From the NCBI RefSeq assembly GCF_025642785.1, contig NZ_JANZKU010000026.1, positions 1-61,546 on the forward strand: 61,546 nt of DNA, given 5' to 3'. The translations under genes were made by a program, and so were the position numbers. This DNA is from Pseudomonas sp. RIT-PI-AD. GTDB lineage: Bacteria > Pseudomonadota > Gammaproteobacteria > Pseudomonadales > Pseudomonadaceae. Within the stretch, counting starts at the first letter, position 1, and the number at the start of each line of letters is the position of its first letter. Under the pieces are notes generated by a model. That model worked only from the letters and a program-made list of their open reading frames with translations. It searched no databases and was not told where the DNA came from. This document shows positions 1 through 8,134 of this stretch, one piece after another.

Positions 1-2
1 TT

Positions 3-161
3 GGGCCATCGGTTTGCGCAGCAATAGGGTTGGGTTCTATGGGGGTAGGTGCAATAGCTTGCTCGTTAGTCGTCGTGGGTACTGTAGGGTCCATAGGTGG
101 AGATGGCTTAAGCAAAAGCGGCGAGTATATAGCCGAAGAACTATATGAAGTGGCTCATTAA
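3..161 (+). CDS. C-terminal 52 residues of a truncated protein, possible polymorphic (pore-forming) toxin
   Basis: The reading frame is open from the window edge to a TAA at 159-161, so only the C-terminus is visible. It is very hydrophobic and rich in Gly, Ala and Val, and ends in an amphipathic GEYIAEELYEVAH tail. Glycine-rich hydrophobic C-termini with a G-E-x-I-x-E-x-L/I-Y-E ending are, as I remember, seen in large membrane-targeting toxins such as VasX/BTH_I2691-like T6SS effectors. The stop overlaps the ATG of a small membrane protein at 161, the layout expected of a toxin and its membrane immunity protein. The toxin assignment is inference from context; the domains upstream of the window would decide it. 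Confidence 0.45.
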   Translation, partial: GPSVCAAIGLGSMGVGAIACSLVVVGTVGSIGGDGLSKSGEYIAEELYEVAH

Positions 162-547
162 TGATGCAGTTTAAATATTGGGTAATGGGTGTGATGCTGT
201 TGAATATGATGACAGCTATAGTTGCTGGCCTCTATATGACTTTTCTGGCCTTCAAAGAGCTGGACAGGGCCGAGCAATTTTTAAAGAAATCCAACTGGAT
301 TGTTATGAATAAAAGAAATTTAGGAAATGGCCCTATCGCTCGTGCCATGCGTATGTTACAGATTGCGGGCTGCCTGAGCGTGAAGAACTATTCAATTCGC
401 AAAGGGCAGCTGGATGCGAGCGATGTCTCCGGATTTCCTGGAAGGTTGGAAAGAAAGATCGTGTGGACGGGGAGAATTCTTCTCTTTTCTTTTATCATCA
501 TGATGATGGCTTCCTATTTCTTCAATTATATAAAAGGGGGTGAATGA
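161..547 (+). CDS. Small two-TM membrane protein, putative immunity protein
   Basis: This 128-residue protein has a hydrophobic N-terminal helix (about residues 6-31), a basic cytoplasm-like middle with a K-R-N-L-G-N-G stretch and an I-R-K-G-Q-L-D-A motif, and a C-terminal hydrophobic helix (about 104-123). ATG codons at 161 and 164 are both possible; the first overlaps the upstream stop (TAATG), so translation is probably coupled. The codon use is AT-richer than the genomic backbone. It is clearly paralogous to the protein at 659-1069, sharing the N-K-x-x-L-G, I-R-x-G-Q-L-D-A and V-W-x-x-R-x-L-L elements. I know no named family. The inferred role is to protect the inner membrane from the toxin encoded just upstream. 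Confidence 0.6.
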   Translation: MMQFKYWVMGVMLLNMMTAIVAGLYMTFLAFKELDRAEQFLKKSNWIVMNKRNLGNGPIARAMRMLQIAGCLSVKNYSIRKGQLDASDVSGFPGRLERKIVWTGRILLFSFIIMMMASYFFNYIKGGE

Positions 548-616
548 ATCAGTGAAGACTTCAGTGTGGATGTTCTCTTGGTTAACGAGAGCAGCGATTA
601 GGTACTGGTGCTAAGG

Positions 617-640
617 GCAACGAAGCGATAGTTTCGTTGC
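617..640. other. Perfect 8-bp hairpin between the paralogous membrane-protein genes
   Basis: GCAACGAA at 617-624 pairs with TTCGTTGC at 633-640 around an 8-nt loop. No T tract follows, so it is not a canonical terminator. It may lower or stabilise expression of the second gene. Confidence 0.5.
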
Positions 641-658
641 AAGCAGCGGCGTGAAACT

Positions 659-1069
659 GTGCTCACTGATTTAGCGGGAAGTTCAGGAATAAACGTGGCG
701 CTTTTTATCTTCGTTGTTGGTGATTTTATCATTGCTTTCCTTTTGACTTTGTACTTCTTCTACCTGTCCTATAGCAGGCTCGATGAATTCGAAGATTCCC
801 TGAAGACCTCCAGGTTGGTGGTTTATAACAAAAATTATCTGGGTGACAGCGGCTTGGCAAGAATCTACCGAATGGGACAAGTTTCTTATTTGTGTGCTTT
901 CCATGATTTTGCCATTCGACAGGGTCAGTTGGATGCTGAGGAGGCATCTAGGCTCCCATCTCGCTTGACGAGGCTGGTGGTGTGGCCAACCCGATTGCTG
1001 CTTGTGTGTGGAGCACTTATCGTTCTGTTGGGCGGGTATGGTACTTATCTTGGCGGGTTCAAACAGTAG
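659..1069 (+). CDS. Second small two-TM membrane protein, paralogue of 161-547
   Basis: This protein of up to 136 residues has the same architecture as its upstream paralogue: an N-terminal hydrophobic helix, a polar middle with the I-R-Q-G-Q-L-D-A motif, and a C-terminal hydrophobic helix rich in Leu and Gly. The GTG at 659 lacks a clear ribosome binding site. A GTG at 695, preceded by AGGA, is an attractive alternative and would give about 124 residues, closer to the first copy. The tandem divergent copy next to a toxin-like tail resembles immunity gene arrays, where extra copies protect against variant toxins. The function is inferred from arrangement only. Confidence 0.6.
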   Translation: MLTDLAGSSGINVALFIFVVGDFIIAFLLTLYFFYLSYSRLDEFEDSLKTSRLVVYNKNYLGDSGLARIYRMGQVSYLCAFHDFAIRQGQLDAEEASRLPSRLTRLVVWPTRLLLVCGALIVLLGGYGTYLGGFKQ

Positions 1070-1202
1070 TTGCTGAAATGCTCGCGGTCTGGTTAGAAGG
1101 ATGGGAATGATCGTTGGCGATAAAGCATGGGTGAAGCGGCCCATGAGATCGGCAATACTTTCACGCAAGAAGTGCTGATTGAACCTCGATGTGTAGAGTC
1201 AC

Positions 1203-1297
1203 GGGTGGGCAAGCGAAGCGTTGCCCACCCTACGTCCTACGTTGCCACCCCACGTGGTCCTTTTTGTAGGGTGGAAAACCGCGAAGCGTTTTCCACC
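1203..1297. repeat. Left REP pair (two head-to-head palindromes)
   Basis: Palindrome one has arms 1203-1212 and 1221-1230 followed by CTAC (1230-1233), so it is a REP in reverse orientation. Palindrome two starts with GTAG at 1266-1269 and has arms GGTGGAAAA (1270-1278) and TTTTCCACC (1289-1297). The GTAG foot next to a hairpin is the signature recognised by RAYT transposases. The same pair recurs at 1879-1950 on the other side of the transposase gene. Confidence 0.85.
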
Positions 1298-1307
1298 GAC
1301 CGGCACT

Positions 1308-1841
1308 TCAGGCTTCCCCGTAACTTTCACCGTCATTCCGGTAATCCGCGCCCCAATCCTTCGGATAAAGCCCCTGGCGCACCGCGCGGTGAAAGCTTGA
1401 ATACGGCCAATCGGCCACAGGATCCACGTGTCGGTGTTTCACCGGATTGAAGTGGATGTAATCCATGTGGTTCGCGTAGTCGCGTTCGTCGCGGATCAGG
1501 TGTTCCCAGTAGCGCCGTTGCCAGATCCCGCGCTCGCCGCGGGCGAGCAGGGCGGTGGGACGCGCCTCGGTGCGCGGCAGGCGTTTGGCGAAAGCGAACT
1601 TGATGACCTTCCAGCGCAGGGCGAAATCGGCATCGCCTTCGGGGAGGGTCCACAGGCAGTGCATATGATCCGGGAGCACGACCCAGGCATCGATATGAAA
1701 CGGGTGCCGCGCCTTGGTGGCGCGTACCGTGGCCCGCAACAGCTCCACCTCGCGGACCAGCAACCCGCTGCGCCGGTCGCGCAGGTTCACGGTGAAGAAA
1801 TAGGTCGCACCCGGTACCCGGGCGCGGCGGTAATCGGACAT
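1308..1841 (-). CDS. REP-associated tyrosine transposase (RAYT)
   Basis: This 177-residue HUH-family single-strand transposase has the H-M-H metal-binding motif in a D-H-M-H-C-L-W context near residue 60. A catalytic tyrosine lies in the conserved Y-x-x-x-M-D-Y-I-H-F-N-P-V-K-H segment near residue 125. The N-terminus (T-Y-F-F-T-V-N-L) and the length fit the Y1 transposase/RAYT family. The ATG at 1841 has an AAGGATGAG ribosome binding site. The frame is intact and key residues are present. It should nick at GTAG-hairpin REP elements, exactly the type that flanks it on both sides. Confidence 0.92.
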   Translation of the reverse strand: MSDYRRARVPGATYFFTVNLRDRRSGLLVREVELLRATVRATKARHPFHIDAWVVLPDHMHCLWTLPEGDADFALRWKVIKFAFAKRLPRTEARPTALLARGERGIWQRRYWEHLIRDERDYANHMDYIHFNPVKHRHVDPVADWPYSSFHRAVRQGLYPKDWGADYRNDGESYGEA

Positions 1842-1878
1842 GGCGGCTCATCCTTGAGCGTTGATGTGGTGGTTCGTC

Positions 1879-1950
1879 GGTGGGCAAGCTTCGCGTTGCC
1901 CACCCTACGCCATCTCATCGTAGGGTGGAAAACCGCGAAGCGTTTTCCAC
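1879..1950. repeat. Right REP pair (two head-to-head palindromes)
   Basis: The first palindrome has arms GGTGGGCAA (1879-1887) and TTGCCCACC (1896-1904) followed by CTAC. The second begins GTAG at 1920-1923 and has arms GGTGGAAAA and TTTTCCAC, ending at 1950. It repeats the left pair in order and orientation, but the loop of the first hairpin differs. Confidence 0.85.
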
Positions 1951-1986
1951 GGGTGAGGTATCCAGGCTACCTCGCTACCTCGCTTG

Positions 1987-3294
1987 TTATTTTCGGGGCG
2001 AGTTTTCATGGTGGTATAGAGCGTAGTAAGCCTTTGAAGTAAGAGTAATGTTTTTTCTTCTGTTGTCGTCTTCGTCGCTGGTTATTTCGATAAGGCCTAG
2101 CCTGGCAAGTTCTCTAATTGCCGCGCTGAAGTTTGACTGCTGTGTATATCCGAACCTTTCGTGCTCGCTTGAGGCGAAGCTTCCCGTAGATTTTGCACTA
2201 ACTAAGATGCTCCATGATTTTTTCGTGGAGTATCTCTGCGTCAGTTCGTGTGCTTCTTTAGAGTCCTCCGATAACCAGTTGGAGAATTTTTCATCCTTTT
2301 CGATTTCGGATTTAGGGTTTTCATCGGAAGAGTCCATAATTTCTTCATTGTAAGAATCAACTTTTCCTAAGAGGTCGCGTAAGTTCTTGTTGAGGATAGA
2401 GTGGAGGGTTTTGAAATTTTCAGGGTTAAATGGCAAATAGGCTTCTGCAGAGTCTCGATGGTAGGCTTTTATCCTGCTTACAAGTATCTCGTCGGATTTT
2501 GTTACAGGTATATTTTCTACTTGAAGTGTTTTCTGTAGATACCCGGTTAGGCGCGTTGATGCTGTGGCTGCAATTACGCCGTTCGCCCCGCAGAGAACCC
2601 ATTTAATTCCGGTTTTGTTAAGTATTTTGTCGCGAAGATTTTCAAGTATGTCGCGAATTGTTTTGCTGGTTTTTAATAGTTCAAGATTGTCGATAATTAT
2701 AACGACACCACCTTTATTGGTAGTGGATTCGCCAAATAATTCGTCGAGCCATGATTGAATTAATGAGTTAAATCCTGCCTCTGTAAATGTCGGAGATTCA
2801 TTTGGTATTGAATTGTTTGATATCCCGACAGGTCCAAGTGTGCCGCCAATGCTAGTTATTGTAGGGCTGTTTAGTAAGTTCTCAATTTTTTTAAAGCTAT
2901 CTAGCTTGTAGTTTACTAGGTGTTTTGCTAGCTCACTTTGCTTGGCTATTATGGATTCCGCAATAATTTGATATGTTTCGCGACAGAAATTTTCTGTGGT
3001 CGTTTTTTCTTCAATTTGAATTGTTCGGGTGGCAGGTATTAAGAGTGTTCCAGAGGGGGCTTTAAGGTATTCTCTATATATTTTGTAAGTGGCGACATTA
3101 ATCAGGCTTGTCTTGCCTGATCCTATTTCTCCATCGACAACGGTCCATTTGTCAGTTTTCTTTAGTAGTGTTGATAGTCGCTGGATTTCTTGATCTCGTC
3201 CAATTAATAAATTCTCGTCGCGACTGTTCGCTCCAAGCGGTATTGCTTTAAATGGTGAGTCAGTAAAACCCCAGCTTTGATATGTTCCGCTCAC
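1987..3294 (-). CDS. Orphan AAA/Orc1-Cdc6-like ATPase with C-terminal winged helix
   Basis: A GTG at 3294 preceded by GGAGA fits best and gives 435 residues; an upstream GTG at 3321 lies inside the nrdB terminator. The N-terminal W-G-F-T-D-S-P-F-K motif resembles the start of ExeA/TniB-type ATPases. Walker A is G-E-I-G-S-G-K-T (about 55-62) and Walker B is V-I-I-I-D-N-L-E (about 196-206). The C-terminal 65 residues read as a winged helix (F-S-A-A-I-R-E-L-A-R-L-G-L-I-E-I). Base composition is far AT-richer than neighbouring genes, indicating transfer. It abuts a REP pair and has no recognisable partner. A role in genome defence or mobile-element biology is possible but unproven. Confidence 0.75.
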   Translation of the reverse strand: MSGTYQSWGFTDSPFKAIPLGANSRDENLLIGRDQEIQRLSTLLKKTDKWTVVDGEIGSGKTSLINVATYKIYREYLKAPSGTLLIPATRTIQIEEKTTTENFCRETYQIIAESIIAKQSELAKHLVNYKLDSFKKIENLLNSPTITSIGGTLGPVGISNNSIPNESPTFTEAGFNSLIQSWLDELFGESTTNKGGVVIIIDNLELLKTSKTIRDILENLRDKILNKTGIKWVLCGANGVIAATASTRLTGYLQKTLQVENIPVTKSDEILVSRIKAYHRDSAEAYLPFNPENFKTLHSILNKNLRDLLGKVDSYNEEIMDSSDENPKSEIEKDEKFSNWLSEDSKEAHELTQRYSTKKSWSILVSAKSTGSFASSEHERFGYTQQSNFSAAIRELARLGLIEITSDEDDNRRKNITLTSKAYYALYHHENSPRK

Positions 3295-3306
3295 TTTAAA
3301 TTCTCC

Positions 3307-3335
3307 AAAAAAACCCCGCACAAAGCGGGGTTTTG
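3307..3335 (-). terminator. Rho-independent terminator of nrdB
   Basis: A perfect 10-bp stem (AAAACCCCGC at 3310-3319 with GCGGGGTTTT at 3325-3334) encloses a 5-nt loop. The A7 run at 3307-3313 becomes a U tract on the minus-strand transcript, just beyond the nrdB stop. The T run on the other side makes it potentially bidirectional. Confidence 0.9.
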
Positions 3336-3407
3336 TCTTTCTTCGCTACCCCGAAAATCCGTATCAGGTTGAAGCGTTTTATGGTGTCCTAATGGTTCGA
3401 CCCGGAA

Positions 3408-4661
3408 TCAATCCCAGCTCAACGCCCCCCCCGTCTGATACTCAATAACCCGCGTCTCGAAGAAGTTCTTCTCCTTCTTCAAGTCCATGATTTCGCTCAT
3501 CCACGGGAAGGGGTTGGTGGTGCCGGGGTATTCTTCTTTCAGGCCGATCTGCGAGAGGCGGCGGTTGGCGATGAATTTGAGGTAGTCCTCCATCATCGCG
3601 GCGTTCATGCCGAGGACGCCGCGGGGCATGGTGTCGCGGGCGTATTCGATTTCCAGTTGGGTGCCCTGGAGGATCATCTGGGTCGCTTCGTCCTTCATGT
3701 CGGCGTCCCACAGGTGCGGGTTCTCGATCTTGATCTGGTTGATCATGTCGATGCCGAAGTTCAGGTGCATGGACTCGTCGCGGAGGATGTACTGGAACTG
3801 CTCGGCGGTGCCGGTCATCTTGTTGCGGCGGCCCATGGAGAGGATCTGGGTGAAGCCGCAATAGAAGAAGATGCCTTCGAGGACGCAGTAGTAGGCGATC
3901 AGGTTCTTCAGGAACTGCTTGTCGGTCTCGACGGTGCCGGTCTCGAACTTGGGATCGGAGATCGAGCGGGTGTACTTGAGACCCCAGGCCGCCTTCTTCG
4001 CGACCGAGGGAATCTCGTGGTACATGTTGAAGATCTCACCTTCGTCCATGCCCAGGGATTCGATGCAGTACTGGTAGGCGTGGGTGTGGATCGCCTCTTC
4101 GAAGGCCTGGCGCAGGATGTACTGGCGGCATTCGGGGTTGGTGATCAGGCGGTAGGTGGCCAGCACCAGGTTGTTCGCCACCAGGGAGTCGGCGGTGGAG
4201 AAGAAGCCCAGGTTGCGCTTGACGATGCGGCGCTCGTCCTCGGTCAGGCCGTCCTGGCTCTTCCACAGGGCGATGTCCGCGTTCATGTTCACTTCCTGCG
4301 GCATCCAGTGGTTGGCGCAGCCGTCGAGGTACTTCTGCCAGGCCCAGTCGTACTTGAAGGGCACGAGCTGGTTGAGGTCGGCGCGGCAGTTGATCATGCG
4401 CTTCTCGTCGACCTGCACGCGGGCGGCGGAGCCTTCCAGGTCGTCCAGGCCTTCCTGGATGTCCAGGTCGTTCAGTGCGGCCTTGGCGCGGGCCACGGCG
4501 GCGGAGTCGCCGGCCTGCACGGCGCGGGCTTCGCTCACCGAGCCGGCGGCTTCGTGGTCGATGTGCTCGGGGGCGGCGCTGGCGTGTTGCGGGGCGGCGG
4601 CTGCGGCCTTGGCCGGTGCGGCGCCTTCTTCGGGTTGGTCGAATTCGTCCCAGCTCAGCAT
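3408..4661 (-). CDS. nrdB: Class Ia ribonucleoside-diphosphate reductase, beta subunit
   Basis: This 417-residue radical-generating small subunit assembles with NrdA to reduce NDPs to dNDPs. The diiron/tyrosyl-radical core is recognisable: [22 protein letters not shown] and [11 protein letters not shown] supply the Glu/His iron ligands. The ATG at 4661 follows AGGAGG, and residues 1-70 form an Ala/Glu-rich N-terminal extension typical of Pseudomonas NrdB. It lies downstream of nrdA with a 221-bp gap holding a hairpin and a possible own promoter, so it may be transcribed both with nrdA and alone. Confidence 0.97.
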   Translation of the reverse strand: MLSWDEFDQPEEGAAPAKAAAAAPQHASAAPEHIDHEAAGSVSEARAVQAGDSAAVARAKAALNDLDIQEGLDDLEGSAARVQVDEKRMINCRADLNQLVPFKYDWAWQKYLDGCANHWMPQEVNMNADIALWKSQDGLTEDERRIVKRNLGFFSTADSLVANNLVLATYRLITNPECRQYILRQAFEEAIHTHAYQYCIESLGMDEGEIFNMYHEIPSVAKKAAWGLKYTRSISDPKFETGTVETDKQFLKNLIAYYCVLEGIFFYCGFTQILSMGRRNKMTGTAEQFQYILRDESMHLNFGIDMINQIKIENPHLWDADMKDEATQMILQGTQLEIEYARDTMPRGVLGMNAAMMEDYLKFIANRRLSQIGLKEEYPGTTNPFPWMSEIMDLKKEKNFFETRVIEYQTGGALSWD

Positions 4662-4700
4662 GGGGGTTCCTCCTGATCGGGGACCGGGCGTGGCCGGTCG

Positions 4701-4730
4701 TCTATAGGGTGATGCGTTCGTTGCACGCAA
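4701..4730 (-). promoter_or_regulatory. Candidate sigma-70 promoter for nrdB
   Basis: On the minus strand TTGCGT (4730-4725) and TATAGA (4706-4701) are separated by 18 bp, placing a start near 4695, about 34 nt before the nrdB ATG. The -35 is imperfect. Confidence 0.4.
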
Positions 4731-4841
4731 AAACTGAAAAGGTCGAGCGGCGCGTGGAATGCGGCGGCGCCGGTCGGAGCGGTGGCAGGCGTGTCGCCGC
4801 CCCGCGGGCGTCTCGTCGCGCGAGTGCGCCCTGGGAATCGG

Positions 4842-4876
4842 GAGCCGGGCCGGGCGGCGGTCCGCCCGGCGGGCTC
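4842..4876 (-). other. Strong hairpin just downstream of nrdA
   Basis: GCCGGGCGG (4849-4857) pairs with CCGCCCGGC (4862-4870), extended by GAGCC/GGCTC arms. It starts 7 bp after the nrdA stop. Without a U tract it is more likely an mRNA-stabilising or attenuating element than a terminator. Confidence 0.55.
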
Positions 4877-4882
4877 AGTGGC

Positions 4883-7780
4883 TCACTGGCAGGCTTCGCA
4901 GTCCGGGTTGTCGATGCTGCAGGCCATCGGCACCGGTGCCGGTTGCGGCTCGGCGCTCGCGCCGGCAGGGGCGGCTTGCAGGCCTTCCTTGCTGCCGCTG
5001 GAGACGGCGTTGAGCTTGCCGGTGTTGATGGTCGACTTCTCGGTGCTGGTGGCGGCCAGGGCGCGGAGGTAGTAGGTGGTCTTCAGGCCGCGGTACCAGG
5101 CCATGCGGTAGGTCACGTCGAGCTTCTTGCCCGAGGCGCCGGCGATGTACAGGTTCAGCGATTGTGCCTGGTCGATCCACTTCTGCCGGCGGCTGGCGGC
5201 GTCGACGATCCACTTGGTCTCCACTTCGAAGGCGGTGGCGTACAGGTCTTTCAGATCCTGCGGGATACGCTCGATCTGCTGCACGGAGCCGTCGTAGTAC
5301 TTCAGGTCGTTGACCATCACCGGGTCCCACAGGCCGCGGGCCTTGAGGTCGCGCACCAGGTAGGGGTTGATCACGGTGAATTCGCCCGAGAGGTTCGATT
5401 TCACGTAGAGGTTCTGATAGGTCGGCTCGATGGACTGCGACACGCCGGTGATGTTGGCGATGGTGGCGGTCGGCGCGATGGCCATGATGTTCGAGTTGCG
5501 GATGCCTTTCTGCACGCGGGCCCGCACCGGCGCCCAGTCCAGCGATTCGGTCAGGTCGACGTCGATGTACTTCTGGCCACGGGCCTCGATGAGGATCTGC
5601 TGGGAGTCCAGCGGCAGGATGCCCTGGCTCCACAGCGAGCCCTGGAAGGTCTCGTAGGCGCCGCGCTCGTCGGCCAGGTCGCAGGAGGCCTGGATCGCGA
5701 AGTAGCTGATGGCTTCCATGGACTTGTCGGCGAAGTCGATGGCGGCGTCCGAACCGTAGGCGATGTGCTGGAGGTACAGCGCGTCCTGGAAGCCCATGAT
5801 GCCGAGGCCGACCGGGCGGTGCTTGAGGTTGGAATTGCGCGCCTGCGGCACCGAGTAGTAGTTGATGTCGATGACGTTATCGAGCATGCGCACCGCGGTC
5901 TTCACGGTCTTCTCGACCTTGGCCAGGTCCAGCTTGCCGTCGACGATGTGGTTGACCAGGTTCACCGAACCCAGGTTGCACACGGCGATCTCGTCCTTGT
6001 TGGTGTTCAGGGTGATCTCGGTGCAGAGGTTGGAGCTGTGCACCACGCCGACGTGCTGCTGCGGGCTGCGCAGGTTGCACGGGTCCTTGAAGGTCAGCCA
6101 CGGGTGGCCGGTCTCGAACAGCATGGAGAGCATCTTGCGCCACAGGTCCTTGGCGGCGAGGGTCTTGTGCAACTTGATCTTGCCGTAGCCGGCCATGGCT
6201 TCGTAGTACTCGTAGCGCTCCTCGAAGGCCTTGCCGGTGAGGTCGTGCAGGTCCGGCACGTCGGCGGGGGAGAACAGGGTCCACTGGCCGTCGTCGAACA
6301 CGCGCTTCATGAACAGGTCGGGAATCCAGTTCGCGGTGTTCATGTCGTGGGTGCGGCGGCGGTCGTCGCCGGTGTTCTTGCGCAGCTCGATGAATTCCTC
6401 GATGTCCAGGTGCCAGGTTTCCAGGTAGGCGCAGACCGCGCCCTTGCGCTTGCCGCCCTGGTTGACCGCCACCGCGGTGTCGTTGACCACCTTGAGGAAG
6501 GGCACGACGCCCTGGGACTTGCCGTTGGTGCCCTTGATGTAGGAGCCCAGCGCGCGCACCGGGGTCCAGTCGTTGCCCAGGCCGCCGGCGAATTTGGACA
6601 GCATGGCGTTGTCGTGGATGGCGCTGTAGATGCCCGAGAGGTCGTCCGGCACGGTGGTCAGGTAGCAGCTGGAGAGCTGCGGGCGCAGGGTGCCGGCGTT
6701 GAACAGGGTGGGCGTCGAGGACATGTAGTCGAAGGACGACAACAGGTTGTAGAACTCGATGGCGCGCGCTTCCTTGTCCTTTTCCTCGATGGCCAGGCCC
6801 ATGGCCACGCGCATGAAGAACACCTGGGGCAGCTCGAAACGCACGCCGTCCTTGTGGATGAAGTAGCGGTCGTAGAGGGTCTGCAGGCCGAGGTAGGTGA
6901 ACTGCTGGTCGCGCTCGTGGACGATGGCGGCGCCCAGGCGCGCCAGGTCGAAGGTCTTCAGCTTGGCGTCGAGCAGTTCCAGTGTCACGCCGGCCTCGAC
7001 GTAGGCCGGCAGGGCCTTGGCGTACAGCTCGGCCATCTCGTGGTGGGTGGCGCTCTCGGCGACCTCGAGGAAGCCCAGCGCTTCGGCGCGCAGGGTGTCC
7101 ATCAGCAGGCGGGCGGTGACGTAGGAGTAGTTCGGCTCGCGCTCCACCAGGGTCCGCGCGGTCATCACCAGGGCGGTGTTGACGTCCTTCTCGGCGACGC
7201 CGTCGTAGAGGTTCTTCAGGGTCTCTTTTTCGATCAGCGCGCCGTCGACCTCGGCGAGGCCCTCGCAGGCTTCGCGGACGATGGTCTGCAGGCGGCCGAG
7301 GTCCAGCGGCGACAGGCTGCCGTCGGCCTTGGTCACGCGGATGCTCGGGTGCGCCACGGCGGGTGCGTCGGCGGCGCCGCGCTTGCGTTCCTGGGAGCGG
7401 GCTTCGCGGTAGAGTACGTAGTCCCGGGCGACCTTCTGCTCGCCGGCGCGCATCAGCGCCAGCTCGACCTGGTCCTGGATCTCTTCGATGTGGATGGTGC
7501 CGCCGGAGGGCATGCGGCGCTTGAAGGTGGCGGTGACCTGCTCGGTCAGGCGGCGCACGGTGTCATGGATACGCGACGAGGCGGCGGCGGTGCCGCCTTC
7601 CACTGCGAGGAACGCCTTGGTGATGGCGACGGTGATCTTGTCATCGGTATAGGGCACCACGGTGCCGTTCCGCTTGATCACGCGCATCTGGCCCGGCGCG
7701 GTGGCCGCCAGGTCCTGGGAGACATCGGCGTCGCGCGGCGCGTCGGCCGGCGCATGCTCGCGTGTGCTGTCGGTAAGCAT
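4883..7780 (-). CDS. nrdA: Class Ia ribonucleoside-diphosphate reductase, alpha subunit
   Basis: This 965-residue catalytic subunit carries two ATP-cone regions in its first 230 residues: M-R-V-I-K-R-N-G-T-V-V and I-R-V-T-K-A-D-G-S-L. The duplicated cone is characteristic of P. aeruginosa NrdA. The large reductase barrel follows, with the conserved N-L-C-T-E-I and L-G-S-V-N-L segments and the P-T-A-T-I-A-N-I-T-G loop. The C-terminal C-E-A-C-Q supplies the mobile cysteine pair reduced by thioredoxin/glutaredoxin. The ATG at 7780 follows GGAGG; longer upstream frames lack conservation. NrdR-type and DnaA boxes lie upstream. Confidence 0.97.
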   Translation of the reverse strand: MLTDSTREHAPADAPRDADVSQDLAATAPGQMRVIKRNGTVVPYTDDKITVAITKAFLAVEGGTAAASSRIHDTVRRLTEQVTATFKRRMPSGGTIHIEEIQDQVELALMRAGEQKVARDYVLYREARSQERKRGAADAPAVAHPSIRVTKADGSLSPLDLGRLQTIVREACEGLAEVDGALIEKETLKNLYDGVAEKDVNTALVMTARTLVEREPNYSYVTARLLMDTLRAEALGFLEVAESATHHEMAELYAKALPAYVEAGVTLELLDAKLKTFDLARLGAAIVHERDQQFTYLGLQTLYDRYFIHKDGVRFELPQVFFMRVAMGLAIEEKDKEARAIEFYNLLSSFDYMSSTPTLFNAGTLRPQLSSCYLTTVPDDLSGIYSAIHDNAMLSKFAGGLGNDWTPVRALGSYIKGTNGKSQGVVPFLKVVNDTAVAVNQGGKRKGAVCAYLETWHLDIEEFIELRKNTGDDRRRTHDMNTANWIPDLFMKRVFDDGQWTLFSPADVPDLHDLTGKAFEERYEYYEAMAGYGKIKLHKTLAAKDLWRKMLSMLFETGHPWLTFKDPCNLRSPQQHVGVVHSSNLCTEITLNTNKDEIAVCNLGSVNLVNHIVDGKLDLAKVEKTVKTAVRMLDNVIDINYYSVPQARNSNLKHRPVGLGIMGFQDALYLQHIAYGSDAAIDFADKSMEAISYFAIQASCDLADERGAYETFQGSLWSQGILPLDSQQILIEARGQKYIDVDLTESLDWAPVRARVQKGIRNSNIMAIAPTATIANITGVSQSIEPTYQNLYVKSNLSGEFTVINPYLVRDLKARGLWDPVMVNDLKYYDGSVQQIERIPQDLKDLYATAFEVETKWIVDAASRRQKWIDQAQSLNLYIAGASGKKLDVTYRMAWYRGLKTTYYLRALAATSTEKSTINTGKLNAVSSGSKEGLQAAPAGASAEPQPAPVPMACSIDNPDCEACQ

Positions 7781-7959
7781 GGGTTGGTGTTCCTCCACTC
7801 TTCGGTTTGTTTGGACACCCGCGGTGCCCGCCGTTCGTCCGCTTCGACCCGCGCCCGCCGCGCGACCCAGGAGGCGCGGACGAACAGCGTTGAGGCAGGG
7901 AGGGCAGGACTCGAGTGCCTCCATGGCTCAAAAGTCAATCGGTCGGGCAGACAGCCAGA

Positions 7960-7975
7960 CCACTACATCTTGTGT
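7960..7975. promoter_or_regulatory. NrdR-like box 1 (nrdA-proximal)
   Basis: CCACTACATCTTGTGT resembles the 16-bp NrdR palindrome and shares the ATCTTGTGTTTCG core with box 2 at 8386. It lies 180 bp upstream of the nrdA ATG. NrdR is the nucleotide-sensing repressor of RNR genes; the first half-site here is degenerate. Confidence 0.55.
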
Positions 7976-8134
7976 TTCGGTGCGAGGAGGCACCGAGGCT
8001 TGCAAGGCTCGTCGGAAAACGCTTCCGGCGTCGACCTGGAGGTCGTCCGCGGTGGCCGATGTCAAGCGAAAAACGGGTGAAAGACAGAAGTGGCGAGGGG
8101 GTGTTCCGCGTCCCGCCCCGGTCTGCTCCGGTAG

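Larger units (their letters stand above)
1203..1950. mobile_element. REP-RAYT unit: transposase gene bracketed by REP pairs
   Basis: A RAYT gene lies between two copies of the same head-to-head REP doublet, both in the same orientation (reverse REP, spacer, forward REP). The left spacer is about 32 bp and the right about 11 bp. Host RAYTs are thought to be domesticated and to mobilise REP/BIME units rather than themselves. No target-site duplication was evident by eye. Confidence 0.7.

Noticed and set aside
3295-3321. An upstream GTG start (3321) for the orphan ATPase
   Set aside because: It lies inside the nrdB terminator hairpin and has no ribosome binding site, whereas GTG 3294 has GGAGA at the right distance.
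4475-8080. A continuous 1201-codon plus-strand frame antisense to nrdA and nrdB
   Set aside because: It is a mirror of high-G+C codon bias in the two reductase genes; its translation is low-complexity and carries no domain, while the minus strand gives full-length NrdA and NrdB.
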